NCBI GenBank assembly: GCA_014607495.2
Contig: CP053160.1
Location: forward strand, 5,146,001-5,210,000
Direction of reading: 5' to 3'
Source: Carposina sasakii
Taxonomy: Eukaryota > Arthropoda > Insecta > Lepidoptera > Carposinidae
DNA: 64,000 nt
The translations under genes were made by a program, and so were the position numbers. How positions within the stretch are numbered: the stretch's first letter is position 1; each line of letters opens with the position of its first letter. Below, one piece after another: positions 11,038-23,702 of the stretch. The notes under the pieces were generated by a model that was given only the letters and a program-made list of their open reading frames with translations, was not told the DNA's origin and did not search any database.

Positions 11038-11346
11038 TTAGACGTGCCAGTTCCTCACGCGCCTCAAGCTCCTTCTTCCGGAGCGCTTCGACTTGGCGAG
11101 CGAGGGTGCCTTCACTGGAACCAAGGTGAGTGCTGAAGAGCTCTTCTTCTTCGGGTGTTCTTCTGTACCAGCGGCACTGGCCATCGTGCCAGAGCCTGTC
11201 GTCTTCGTCCCGGCGGAATCCATAGTCGACGTTCCTGTGGTGCCCGAAGTCGCTTCAGAAGAAGTCGTTCCCGAAGTCATCTCTGATGATGTTCTATCCT
11301 CTTCTTGTGCCGAAGACCTTCCGTGTTGCGATCTGGTGACCGGCAT
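11038..11346 (-). pseudogene. BEL/Pao gag N-terminal leader in a different frame
   Basis: This frame starts with M-P-V-T-R-S-Q at 11346, just downstream of the primer-binding site, and continues as a Ser/Thr/Gly-rich linker before ending at 11038. Part of the same DNA (from about 11165 downward) also reads, in the frame of the large ORF, as a credible helical segment leading into it. I infer a second frame break around 11140-11170 that separated this leader from the rest of gag. An alternative is that gag really initiates downstream and this frame is incidental. An earlier in-frame Met at 11397 overlaps the primer-binding site and is unlikely to be the start. Confidence 0.55.
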
Positions 11347-11378
11347 CTTCTGCGCTGATATCTTCTCTTGTCCGAAGG

Positions 11379-11396
11379 ATCCGGCTCGAAGGACCA
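11379..11396 (-). promoter_or_regulatory. Primer-binding site complementary to tRNA-Tyr
   Basis: TGGTCCTTCGAGCCGGAT on the minus strand begins 2 nt inside the 5' LTR boundary. Its complement, ending CGAAGGA plus CCA, matches the 3' end of insect tRNA-Tyr as I know it. All 18 positions pair. Confidence 0.85.
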
Positions 11397-11398
11397 TC

Positions 11399-12523
11399 TG
11401 TTGCGGCCAGCTCCCGTTTCAGCGGGTCCGGCCGGGGAAAGGATCCCCGGGGTGACGAACGCGGTGGGCCCGGGCGTAACTCCCAAACCCGCGCTGGTCG
11501 CGTCCGCCTCGCGCACCCTTCACCCATGTGCGCAGCTCCGATATCAGCCGCGGCGTCGTCGCGTACTAAATACGCGCCGGTCACCCTATTGTATGTTGTT
11601 GTCAAACCCACCCACTGTATGTTGTTGTCGCACCCCTGTATGTTGTTGTCGTACGCGGGAGTGAGAGAGACAAAACACACTTTTCTTCCAAACTGCGGGC
11701 AAGAGGTCAGTCTTCAGGCAGTCTTCAATGGCTTCTCTTGTTCCTATTTTGCTTCCTTTTCACTTTCTTCTTATTTTTCTTCTTAGGAACTCGCCTCGGA
11801 TTGAACACACAAAATCCGTGCGACTTACAAATATGTCGACGGTTCACCCTTACCGTCTGGAACGCGGTAGAAATTCTCTACGATTTCTTCTAACATTTTA
11901 TCTAGTTTGTCCCTTGACTGACCTCTTTTGCGCCCTATATTTATTTCAAAATAAACATTACATACATGTGTTATACATTGTTAAAAAGGTCTTAATTAGC
12001 TCTATCTAATTATATAAGAATCTTATTTTTAAGTTTAAACAATAAAAAGTTGTCAAAGGAGAAAAGTCAAAAATCTTACCAATTTTACCGACTTGCTAAG
12101 TTTAGCCCTTAATAAAAACTAATTTATACAATCTATATACATGAATTATATATCACTAGAAAGGGCATAAACTGAACTCTAATAAGAAATAATCAGATTC
12201 ATTCTAATTGGAATATTCTCGAAGCTACTGTGAGCACAAGTTCAAAATCTTAATAAACTATGAAACCGCAAATATCTACTAAAGTAATTATTCAATTTAC
12301 TTAAAAATACTCTTAATGTGCTCAGAATAGCTACCTACACCTAATAAAACTCGAAGGGATAAGAAATAAGTCAGACACAAAACAACCCTACCTAGTACAA
12401 ACTTAATGCTAGCGCTATACCTAACATGTATTGCAAACTCTTTATTCAAACATCAACCTTATCTATATGTACATAACATCGAATCATTCAATTTGGGTAG
12501 GTTTCATGTCTTCGTCGCCGACA
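11399..12523 (-). repeat. BEL/Pao 5' LTR
   Basis: This is the 1,125-bp partner of the LTR at 4673-5799, with the same TG...CA ends and about three differences. As the 5' LTR it carries the promoter for the element. A candidate TATA box at 11936-11944 and TCAGT initiator at 11917-11921 are visible on the minus strand. The triple TGTATGTTGTTGTC repeat is at about 11590-11653. Confidence 0.95.
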
Positions 12524-14087
12524 TAGAGGATCGACTTTTCGCATTAGGATTGATTTTATATCGATGTGGTTCGTATTTTTATATTACATAGATTATTAGG
12601 TGAAGAATAATACATAGAAAGTGGCTAAAAAAAAGTAGTGAATTCCTCTGGTAATATATCCACATATTTCTAAACATCTAACTATAGTTAATAAGAACTG
12701 ATGCAAAATGCATCATCACTTTAAATGAAATGATTATTTTCAATTAAAATATTTAAAATGCGATGAAGCCTTCATTAACGTGTAATTACCCGGCCCGACA
12801 TGTATTCACGAGGTCGGCTAAAGGCTGTATAGACGCTGATATTGCTCATATTTCCGTACTGACTTAATATTATATAGTAAATTAATAACGAATCATTAAT
12901 AAATGTATTATTAATTTATTAATTCTTTATTTACTTAGATAATAATTTTATCTCCCTAGGTAAGTTTTCTTTCAATATTTATTCCTATCATGACCGTATT
13001 AGGACCGATTTTCCAATAGTCAGATATCCTATATGAGATGGAGTAAATGTTGTCTTTCTCTAAAACTTGGTCAAGATAGAGATAGCATAAACTTAATCCC
13101 TCAGATACAGCTTAGTGCTTCATGAGCTTAGACCATCAGACCATTGGAAAAATCGGCCCAAAAGGTATTTAATATTTTCTAATGTAGGTATGTATTGACA
13201 ACAATAATAAATAAACTTGATAATGACTACTTCCTTGAACACTAAAGACATAGGCACACAAGACGCATGATGTAACCAGACGTGCATATAAGAACTTGCA
13301 GAAGAAGCATTCATTTGTGACGGTCTGGCCTTTCCTTAAGTTTAATAAATACAGGTAGCTACTGGCGTGTGGGCACGTCTCATCACGTCATACATCCGGT
13401 GTGCCCAGGCCTTTAATGACTCATGCATGGCCCTCCAAAATTACCTACAAGCAATAATAATAAACATGTCATGCACAGTATTGCATTATGTAAAAATACA
13501 TATTTTTTATTATTTTTATAATCAAAGTAATTTACCTGCAAGTTTACAACACGGATTACAAAGGTGTGATTAACTTGAATCATTTATTAAAAGTACCTTC
13601 AATACGTAATCGTAAAGTGGATTTAATCGGGTCATGCATTGAAACAATTAATAACTTTACATGAAACAAATGGCATTCATTTTGTCTAGGTGAAGGTTGC
13701 AATGCTTCATTAGTTTGTTTATACGAGTACAAGTTACATAGACGATATTTAGCTGCGTGTTCTAGACATTTGACTGCATATATTTTTTCCCAACAAAAAA
13801 GGATTTTAGTGGATATATTTGATCCAATCCGAAATACACGATCGATCATACTAAAACCAAATATTTTAATTGTGCCATGAAAAATATTATATCTTGAGTT
13901 CTCATGCAAAAAGTAGTTTCACACTGAACATAAAGCATTGGGTTGGTAGTTTTGCATTTATTTATTTACTCTATGGTTGAGAACATTATGTATGTCATTA
14001 TGTACTTAGGCACATACCTAAGTACCTATTTTATATTTTATACATAATGGACAGTAGAAATTGAGCAAACTCGACACCCATTCTACA

Positions 14088-14345
14088 CAGTGGTATTACT
14101 AGCAGGTAATGCATTTTAAATTAGATTATCCGCAATGTATGCTTTCCGCGCCAATTGTATCGGGCGATCCTATGTCTAGTAAAATGGGCTTTTTGGTTAT
14201 CTTGTGATACATTTGTTTTTTAGACCACTTGTGACTCCCCATTGGGGTTGATCAGTATTTTGAACTTTTTGGGACTAACTTTTTTTGAAAAATATCCATA
14301 GCTTAAAATTTTGTTATTAAGTCATTATCTAAGGCCTACTTAAAC
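14088..14345 (+). repeat. Dispersed repeat, copy inverted relative to 22323-22625
   Basis: It shares landmarks TTATCCGCAATG, CTTTCCGCGCCAAT, TCGGGCGATCCT and TTGGGGTTGATCAG with the reverse complement of 22323-22625. No coding frame is present. The class is unknown; it is probably a non-autonomous element. Confidence 0.7.
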
Positions 14346-14485
14346 GAACGACACAATTTTAAAAAAATAACGGAAAGTTTTGGAATTTTCTTGCAAAAAT
14401 TTTCAGTGGTTTTCGCCTCAGAATCATGGCCTGAACTTGCCATATAAATATTTGCCTGGCTGTCACTTTCACTCTGTATACAGAA

Positions 14486-14740
14486 TGTAGCAGAAAGGGT
14501 ATGTTAAGCAAAAAGTTATGTACCTAGGTATAGCCCACTATAGAGAAACTATTTCCAAAATTTGAGACTCGAAATCACATTTTTATTTTTCAAGATTGTA
14601 TGAACATTCCTGAGTTGTTTAGGAATTCTCCATACTATCTGGAAAAATAAACATGTGATTTCGAGTCTGATATTTTGTGGGAAGTTCCTTTTAGTGGGCT
14701 ATTTACATAGCTCTTCGCTTAACATACCCCTTCTGTTACA
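14486..14740. mobile_element. Long-TIR foldback MITE, copy 1
   Basis: The 255-bp sequence is largely one imperfect inverted repeat. The left arm begins TGTAGCAGAAAGGGTATG and the right arm ends CATACCCCTTCTGTTACA. Further in, GACTCGAAATCACAT pairs with ATGTGATTTCGAGTC around a central loop. It has no coding frame. A second copy lies at 23447-23702 and a terminal fragment at 47926-47970. Confidence 0.75.
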
Positions 14741-16799
14741 CCCTGTGTATGTTGGTATTATAAACCCACGATCATTCAATCAATAATGAAGAAAAAAATG
14801 TCCTTGTTACCAAAATGCATCCGTTGTGACTTTTGCGTCACGCAAATTAATTGATTACCTACCTATTCTTTTTGCAGCGTTCAAGTGTTGATTTATTACA
14901 AGAACGTATTTCATTCTCATCATTGAAACAGACAGAATACTAAATATGTTCAACAATATCATTGATTTTGATTTTATTTTATTTATATTTATTTATATGA
15001 AAATAAAAAAAATATCTTGCATCGCTAATTTATTAGACATCAACGCGTGCTCAAGTGCTCCCTGTGCCACGTTACCATAGACACGAACATTGATTATTTC
15101 GATATTTTTTTTTCTTTCTACTTCTAAATAGAAATATGAAGAGTTTAACGGATGTATTTATTGGCTTTTTCCCTATGACACAACTCACTTTAAACGTTTT
15201 ACATCGTCCTTGAATTATATTTCAATAGAAGAGAACGATTGGAGTCTTAGAGTGACCATAATTTGGGTGTAAAATTAGATTAGTTATGGGATTAAGATTA
15301 GATTAAGATTTTACTCTTGTATTGTAGCATTGTTGGAAAGGAAACACATAAAGAATCCCAATTAATTTGTCACGTTATGAAATATGTAACCAAGGGACCA
15401 GTATGGGAATTATCTACGTAATAATAAGACAATGGCTTTACTATTTAAAAGAGAGTCGTTCGGATGAGAACAGCCATAATCACCGTAAATAATTGTGTAT
15501 GTTTTTGGGGGGAAAGTTAGATCTGAAATATGAATATCATGCATATTGTGGTGAAATGAAATATGAGTGTTATTGATGGAACGCTTGTATCTTACTCAGT
15601 ATACATAAAATTATATTTATTTTGCTTGTAGACTTTATCCGCGTAAACTAGTCTATAAAGGTATAGTCTATGTGCTATTCTGATATATGAGAACGGAAAA
15701 ATTTTACTTACACGTCCATAGTAACATTTTGTATGAGTTCAGGCGGACAGATTATTATTAAAACAATCATACCGACGAATTGAAACCTCTCTTTTAATGA
15801 AAGGCGGTTAAAAAGGCCGCTAAATTGATATTTTCCGGGCTAAACAGCATAATTTGGATCAATATATTGTATAAAAATGTATTGTAAAAATAATAATGTT
15901 GTTACCAACTACAGTAGGTTACTTAACAACTACTTAACAGGTGTCAAAAGTTGTACGAGCACAATAAGATAGCATTAGATAGGTAAGCTCTGTAATTTAG
16001 TCTATCAGGAACATATAATTATTTACCTTGTAAAAGGTTTATTACTCGAGGCAAGTGGTTGGGGAGTGGCAAATCTACTTCCACTTTAACAATAGGTTTA
16101 GGTATGTTATTTAGGTGATTAAGTTAAGTATATGGAGGTTTGTTACTTCTGTAATGGACACATGTTGACTTTATGACCCAGTTGCCATTTCCACTAAAAA
16201 CGTCATGGAAACAAGGTATCACTGAGGGTATTACGTAGACTTATGACAGATATAACACTCAACTTAGGTACTATTTATTGTTAATTAAGGTCCCTATCTT
16301 ATTGTTGTACACGCTTTGGCTTCTTTATTTCTTTTACTGTAGATTGATGACATCACACAACTATTAAAGTAATCGATTGTTTCCTCAGAATGAACTTAAC
16401 CATGAAATACTTGCAGACGCGCGTTAACTTGGAAATAACTAATTATACATTGATTAGGGAATTCAATTAATTTGTATTTCATGTGTTTCTACTTATCTAT
16501 TTCACCATAGGTATCATTGCTACACACTATAACATAAATTGCTTATTTTGGAAATACTATCATTATGAGTAAACAATAAACTTCGTACCCACAGAAAACT
16601 TTAACCTAGTTACGAAATAGTACGATACCAAACCAGCATTCCAAACGATAAGCAAACTAGACTGTCTAGTGTCTATTAATACAAACTACCCACCTTTTGT
16701 TTTACACTGGATAACAATTAGCTCCTAATATGGCACTAGTGATTTTGGCACAACACATCACAATATACACTAGACGTATAGAGGTGTCACTAGATATCA

Positions 16800-17010
16800 C
16801 TGGTCACTCGCGGCGCGTGAACCGCATTATCGTAGTTCGTAATAGGTGTTTCCGGAGTCCGTCAGAAATCGGTCGTGTAGTATCGTTAAAGGCTTGAGGC
16901 GGACTGAGCGGTTGTTATTAAGGCTTGAAGGAGCGCTGTAGTCAAGGTTCCGGCCGCGGCGGCACGTACCGAGGCTTATCTCGTCTTTGTGGCGCACGAG
17001 CAGGGTTATC
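16800..17010. promoter_or_regulatory. CpG-richer block, possible noncoding exon or promoter
   Basis: The base composition rises sharply here, with many CpG dinucleotides, against an AT-rich background. A 61-codon minus-strand frame has no recognisable domain. It could be an untranslated first exon or a regulatory block of a gene outside the window; I could not assign a start site. Confidence 0.2.
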
Positions 17011-20000
17011 AACGTGTGGTTTTTTTACCTATATGCTGGTCTGGACCAATGACCTCAATAACACCTGATGGTGGAGAGGCGCAAGGTCGAAGAAGTGGTG
17101 GAAGATTTTAATGTTATGGGTTAGTTAGTTACCACTTTGGTATTTCTGTTTAGTGCACGTATAGGTCACAACAGAAACAGAGTTTTATCAGAATTCAATT
17201 TTTTTTCTTTCGCACTAAGTACGAGTATACATACAAACATACAGACCAGCCTATTCCTGCCAGTATACCTACTGCTCCACGTAGGCCTCTCCCAGGGCAA
17301 ACCACAAGGCTACTGCCTAAAAGCTTACCTCAGACATGGCGCTAAATACTATCCAATTCTACCGATATTCCAATTAAATCTAACCAGTTGCCAGCCCTAA
17401 GCGAGTCGAGTAAAGCCTGGTTACGTGTGCACGGAAACAATCATGAATTCACACTTTGGGCAATCCTCGTGACATCAGTCGAGGGCCCACTTTTTGTAAA
17501 TAAAACTACACAATCAACTAAGCAGGCTCTCTTTAATGAGGTTTAATGTGTATTCCCGGATGTTTTTATTCTTTGATATTGATCTCATCTCATTTATTTC
17601 GATGATAATAAGATCAATAATAACATTGACCTTTTTAATGCTTATACAGTGACTGGGAAAAGTATAATTTCTCCTCAGACGTGAAAGTTATGTGTATGGA
17701 ATACCCCATTCAAAAAGATCTAGGCATGAATTTTTGGATGCGGTATTTCATACACTTCCACATCTAAAGAGGTATGATATCTATTTCCACCCTTGTATAG
17801 CTTGGTATTAGGAGGTATCTTTATGTGGTTTGCTCATAACATGCATTTTAGCGGTCAAATAATACAGAAATGATTAACACAACACGATTATTTCTGTATC
17901 ATATTTCTAGAACTCATTAGCATCCACAACATCCAATTATTTAATGTATTTTGTGAATAGTCGTCGAAAGTACGCGTAATATAGTGCGTGTATCGGTAAA
18001 TAAGGATGTTTTAAAACGACAACGTGAGGCTAGCCGTGTAGATAGGGGCCAAGCGTGAGTCGTGCCACGTAGCACATGTGCGTGACACATATCTTCTCTA
18101 TTTCGTGATGAAATATGCCAATGTTGCATTTATTTCTATTGGTTTATTAGTCATGCTTAGGTATAAGAGTAGGATTATATTATATTTCTTCTTTAATTTA
18201 CCACAGTTTCCCGAATAAAAACCCTATTTTGAATTATATTTTGTAAGCGAAGAGCTAACTATTTGTCAATGATCTTCCACATCTGGCAACGCTATGATAA
18301 ATCTGTCTGGAGATTCTCCTTCGTGATCATGCAGTACTGGCTATTTGGGAACCACAGATTTAGTATACAATTTGGGAATACAGCCCTATGTAGGTTTAAC
18401 ATATGTATGGCAAGTATGTATATCTGTAGCCGGAACAAATAGAAAACTACGGAAACACAGTCATTCCCATAACATACAATTACTCACTGTAACGTTTAGT
18501 TTTAAGGCCACAATATTTGCTGCCATATTTTTTCCTAAAAAATAAGTTATTTCGCGGAAGTTTATACGACAACTCAGCAATGCGGTCAACATGGTCATAT
18601 TGGTTATAATGTTGACACTGTGGGACAGCCTTGTAATGTGTCGCACTAGCTTCCTAGTTGCGTTGTTTTACAGCTGCTAGTAATAATTCCGACTATGCAT
18701 CTTATTTTTTTTACTTTGTATTAATTAATTTTTAACTTTTAATTATTTATTAATTTAATATTTGCCTGTGCTGATGCTGGATTTTAGTAGAATACATCAG
18801 CTGTAGGTATCCGTGCATGTCGTATGAGTCAATTAAACTTGTGCATTCTATTTGGCGATATGCCAGCAACTTGTCACTAATAATAATCGGTCAGCTATGT
18901 TAAGCGTGGCTTTGAGATCTCCTCTATGATCCTACAGTTCTGGCTGCCCCATTGAATTTAGATATTTTTTAAATTGCTTGACTTGTTTTGACCATTATAA
19001 TCTTAATATTGCTTGATTTATATGAATTTAATTACATACATACCTAATACATGACGTATGTATGATTAGTTGCAGCTAAAGAGGTATTTACCGTCGTCGT
19101 ATATAAATAAATAAGTAATAATAACTTGTTATAATTTATGATACCGTCATAAACCTACCTTTATGTAAATTAAAGAGCAACTATTAAATTAATCTATGAA
19201 TTAATTGATGCTAACAGGATGCAAGCTATAAGTTCAAAAGCAAGACAGATTGCGATCAAAGACGAAATTTAAGTCATATAGACAGGTCTTTCAAGCGATT
19301 AGGCAAGTCGGAAGTATATAATAAGACACGACCTTTCCGTCGCAATCGCTACGTGCAATGAGAAGTAGAGGAGATTTGTATCCTAATATTTCCTGCTGCT
19401 ACAAGGTTACCTATCTAATATGGTAAAGGCCGACGCAGACGCAACTATAATTATAATTATATTTGTTCGTCCACAAAGATAATGTGGTATAATACAACTG
19501 TAATTTGCATAAAGATGCGAAACTTTGTTGGTTTAGTTGGTATTTCTATTTCTAATAACTCTATACATGCAAGCCCTATTTATTTTACAGCAGTGGCGGC
19601 ATAAATCTTCGTGTTTTATGCCATCATGTAAGTTTTACATTGTTTATGACTAGTAAATGAAATAAAATACCTATACTACTCACTAATAAAACAGACCTAG
19701 AAAAAAAAGTTGATACGAGATTGCTGACTTGGCAGTTGTATTATACAAAATTACCGAAAAGTCAATTTCTTGATTAGATAGATGCCTTATTTGAAAATTT
19801 TGTGCCAACTGTAATATTTTATACCTAGAACTGACAGAAAAAAATTCTGTAATATTTTTGATATTGCCATGTAAGTTATACTTAACAACTAGTCATAAAA
19901 ACACAAAATAGTTGGAAAGGATAGGCTACATTCTGTAGTCTGATATAAAATGAAATATAGGTAGGTACTTATCTTTATATGGACTTCACAATCTATTTCA

Positions 20001-20235
20001 AATGCAAATCCCTTTAATTAAATAGTTTAATGGTTATTATTTATTATGCCACGATACAAAAAAGGATACTGCTATGTAATTTATGTCAGTTAATTAAAGC
20101 TTCCTATTCAATTAGAATAAACCTATCATTACAATAATAAACCTGAGGCCACGCTTAATTAATACTGTGATACAAAAACTATGGTATATCTGCATTGTTA
20201 TTCAAGTGACGTAATGGTTCCATGGTAGTGGATAT

Positions 20236-20450
20236 AGTACCTACTAGTGGATGCCCGCGACTCCGTCCGCGTGGTCTACAGAAAAAACAAAATGTCGAAA
20301 TTACTCGGGATAAAAAGTAGCCTATATGTTAAGTGGAACCAGTCACAATATATTCCTGCAAACTGCATCGAAATTAGCGTGCACAAACGCACAGACAAAC
20401 AGACAAAAATTTCAAAAAGCATTCTTTTGGGTACTATTGCGTTGATAAAA
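20236..20450 (-). repeat. Lepidopteran dispersed repeat ending GCGGGCATCCACTAGT
   Basis: On the minus strand the repeat passes through CCACGCGGACGGAGTCGC and ends GCATCCACTAGT. The body holds the usual ACAAACAGACAAA-like stretch. I recognise this arrangement from many moth genomes. The ACTAGT end and the GC hairpin before it resemble Helitron 3' ends, but I do not press that classification. Confidence 0.5.
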
Positions 20451-20848
20451 GTCTCCTATAATATTTTTGCTCATATATCTTCAATGTACAGACAGCGATC
20501 CGTTACATTTTACATGTTACAGTTACGTATAGATATACATGCGTTAAAACTCTAGCTCCTGTCTCGGCGCTAGTATCAATATAAAGTTAATACTATGCCA
20601 TATATGTATGTATATCCTTTTAGTTCTATAATAAACCGCCGGGCTTTTAACATGTCGTGATTAGTGAGGGATTATTCTGTGCTGTAGCTGTTGTAGAGTA
20701 GAACCATAGAGGATCTTGGTGAGGTCCCTACGAATTTGTAGCAAAAATCCCATGTCAGAAATCCCATCTCTAGTATGTAAATATTCTCGGGGGTCCAGTT
20801 GGACTAGAATGGCGAATCAACTTGAAAAGTATATGTATATATCACCAG

Positions 20849-20883
20849 ATTGTAGTTGGTCTATATTATAGACCAACTACAAT
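20849..20883. repeat. Perfect 17-bp inverted repeat with a 1-nt spacer
   Basis: ATTGTAGTTGGTCTATA is followed by one T and then its exact reverse complement. It would extrude as a near-loopless hairpin. No flanking gene or element explains it. Confidence 0.8.
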
Positions 20884-22322
20884 AACCCATGTTATAGACT
20901 CTATTATTAGGGTTATTTAGTAGTAAAAGACCTACTTCATGTGCTGTATTAAAGTTATACTATGCTATGGTATGGTAGTGAATTACAGGTAGCTATCAAT
21001 TATACACCCACGGGTTGTGCACGAGTCTCTTGTATAGTTACTCGTCCAAGTTAATTCCGGATGTGCTTAAGGAAGCTCTACTTTTGTTTTGCCCGTTTAA
21101 TACGAATATTTTGAAATATGTGAGAGTTAAGCCAGCTAACCTTAACAATATTTATTCATTTTCATTCTTTATCTAGCTAGTTTTAAAATTGAGTAGACCT
21201 TTATATTTTTAATTTATTTGGTAGTGTCTTACAATTTTTTTACATCATTAGATATTATTATTTAATATTTATTACATCTAAATTATGTGCATATATTTAC
21301 GTAGTCTGTTTGGTGTATCTGTATCTATCAATATATAGATATATTTAGAATAGCAAAGCGTGTTAAAATCAATTACTTGGCCCGGTTTCGGTAGAGGATG
21401 TATTACCAATAGCAACCTGTATCCCTGCTCGTTTCATGAACTAAACTACAAAAGCTTGTTTCGTAAGATTCGTAACCAACTTATCATTGTTACATGCCTT
21501 CTAAGATTTAAGAGTGTTTTAAAGAAGTTTTTAAGTGTCTAAACTCTTCTTAACATTTATAGTCTTAGGTTCACTTGCATCGCATGCATAATCGTTGATT
21601 ATTTCATTTTTATCCGAACTGTTTATGACACACAAAGAAGTGATGTGATATTATAATAGATAGATAGATAGATTGAAATTTATCAACAATAAAACAGAAA
21701 AAAATATAGGTATAATGATGACTGTTTAAATGAGAAAGCGCTAGCTTATTTCTTGTAGAGAGTCTTCCAGCAAACTAAGCAAAAATATACCACTCTACTA
21801 CTAAGCAAAACAAGGGAAAGACGTAGTGTATCTGAAATACATCAGTATTCTGCCGGCTGTTAAGTTACTTATCTTATTCAAAAGGTTTATTGATTATAAT
21901 GTAAGATTAAAAAACATGGGATAGAAAGATTTAGTTCTATTTTAGAATGTAAGCAATCACCCTTAATCAATTTATTTATGACACTGGGTACTGCGACTGG
22001 TACACCTTTAGTTCATGCTTAGCTATTTATGTCCCAATCCCAAGTCTATTTGACTGTAAAATAAATTATTTCTAGTTTGACAGTTTTGTTGCTCCAGTCA
22101 GCTGTAGTGTAAAAGCATTATAACTCATTATTCATAAACATGTTAATAGGACATAAGGTCAACGTAGTTCACACTGTGAGACGCTCGAGAATTCATTTGA
22201 ATGTCTAACTCTACATATCTAATCTTCCTTGTTCAATTCAAAGAATGTGTAGGTAAGTAACCGTGTTCATTCCATTTAATAGATATGATAATAGGTACAG
22301 GGTTGAAGTGACAACCAAAATT

Positions 22323-22625
22323 GTTTAAGTAGACCTAAGATAATGACATAAAAACAAAATTTTAACGTTTAGACGATTAAAAAAAACTTGGTCCCAAAAA
22401 AGTTAAAACTGCTGATCAACCCAAAAAAACTTGGTCCCAAAAAAGTTAAAACTGCTGATCAACCCCAATGTAGAGTATCAAGTGGCCCAAAAACAGTAAT
22501 GTATCACACAATTACTAATAAGCCCATTTAATTTAGTCACAGGATCGCCCGATACCATTGGCGCGGAAAGCAAACATTGCGGATAATCAAATTAAAAATA
22601 CATTTCCTGCGAGTAATAACACTGT
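22323..22625 (-). repeat. Dispersed repeat, inverted partner of 14088-14345, with an internal tandem duplication
   Basis: This is homologous, in reverse orientation, to 14088-14345. Inside it a 42-43 bp segment is duplicated head to tail (22381-22422 and 22423-22465) with almost no divergence. The first copy of the repeat has the segment once, so the duplication is younger than the dispersal. Confidence 0.7.
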
Positions 22626-23446
22626 CGTATAACTTAAAACAATAATACTTGTTCCGTATTTCAGTATTTGCCTGGCTGTCATACACACCCTGTATACTAT
22701 ACCACACTAGATCATAGTTCGTTGTATTTTTAAATATTTATTTTAAATATGGGTCATGTCACACGGGATTTCCGACTTTTTACTCGTACATGAGACAATA
22801 TCATTATTAGCTATACGTAATGTACCCGTAATGTACCTGATACTTTTATATCATAATTATATGAATTTATATGAATTTTTATTTTTGCATGCAAAGCCTA
22901 CTTTCAACAGAGCACTTCTCACTGGAGATTTCGTTTTGCGGTAGTTCCCATGTAACCGATTTGACCTCTGTAATCCTAGGGTACTATCTTGAGTCATCCA
23001 AAGGCCGGCCTTAAGTTCAAATTCATGTAAAGTAAAGCTTTCTGATTAGAGTATTACGTAGATTAAATGCGAATAAAAATGACTTGCTCACCACATGCAT
23101 AAGTTTGGTTATGTTGGTGTTGGTAAATTATTCTGCGTGAACTTTAGAATTTCGTTACGAGTATTTCCCACTCCGTGGGATTTTTTTGGAATAAAATTAG
23201 CCTAAGTTACTCCTTATTACATTAGAAATCTGTCTCTAAAACCCTCAAAATAGGTTCAGTCGTTTCAGAGGTAAGCCAGAACAAACAGACAAATGGACGG
23301 ACAGACAGACAGACAGACAAAATTTTTAAATAATCTTATTTTGGTATATGTAATACATGTTCAAATCTTCTGTATTTCGTGATATACTCGGTGATAGTGC
23401 TTGATCTTTCGAATGTCAATGACGAATCTTGATCAAGTTTATACTT

Positions 23447-23702
23447 ACAGCAAGGGTATGTTAAGCGAAAAACTATGAATATATTATAAAGAGCCCATTA
23501 AAAAGAACCTATTCCCAAAATTTGAGACTCGAAATCACATGTTTATTTTTGAAGATTGTATGAACATTCCTGAGTTGTTTAGGGATTCTCCATAGTGTCT
23601 GGAAAAAGTAAACATGAGATTTCGAGTCTGAAATTTTTTGGATAGGTTCCTTTTAGTGGGCTATTTACATAGCTTTTCGCTTAACATACCCCTTTTGTTA
23701 CA
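23447..23702. mobile_element. Long-TIR foldback MITE, copy 2
   Basis: This is homologous along its length to 14486-14740, with arms pairing through GGGTATGTTAAGCGAAAA and AGCTTTTCGCTTAACATACC. The two copies differ by scattered substitutions, so they are not recent. Confidence 0.75.

Larger units (their letters stand above)
4668..12528 (-). mobile_element. Complete young BEL/Pao LTR retrotransposon with 5-bp target duplication
   Basis: The element itself runs 4673-12523 (7,851 bp) and is flanked by the direct repeat TAGAG at 4668-4672 and 12524-12528. It is bounded by two LTRs of 1,127 and 1,125 bp. Reading on the minus strand it has 5' LTR, primer-binding site, gag-pol, polypurine tract and 3' LTR in the standard order. 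The polyprotein order (gag with zinc knuckles, aspartic protease, reverse transcriptase, RNase H, integrase) and the Pao-specific protease/RT region place it in the BEL/Pao superfamily. There is no envelope-like gene. Near-identical LTRs imply a very recent insertion, although the coding region is broken in this copy. Confidence 0.95.
12529..22322. other. Intergenic DNA with scattered repeats; no gene seen
   Basis: No frame longer than about 110 codons occurs and none shows a domain. Besides the entries listed separately, there is a degraded fragment of the AACCGACTTC-type repeat near 15755-15812, a CpG-richer block at 16800-17010, a fragment of the lepidopteran GGACATAGGCCTCCCC-type repeat near 17255-17400, and related repeats carrying a TGATCCTGCAGT-like core near 18295-18370 and 18895-18955. 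A (GATA)n microsatellite is at about 21657-21677. The rest is unremarkable AT-rich sequence. Confidence 0.7.
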
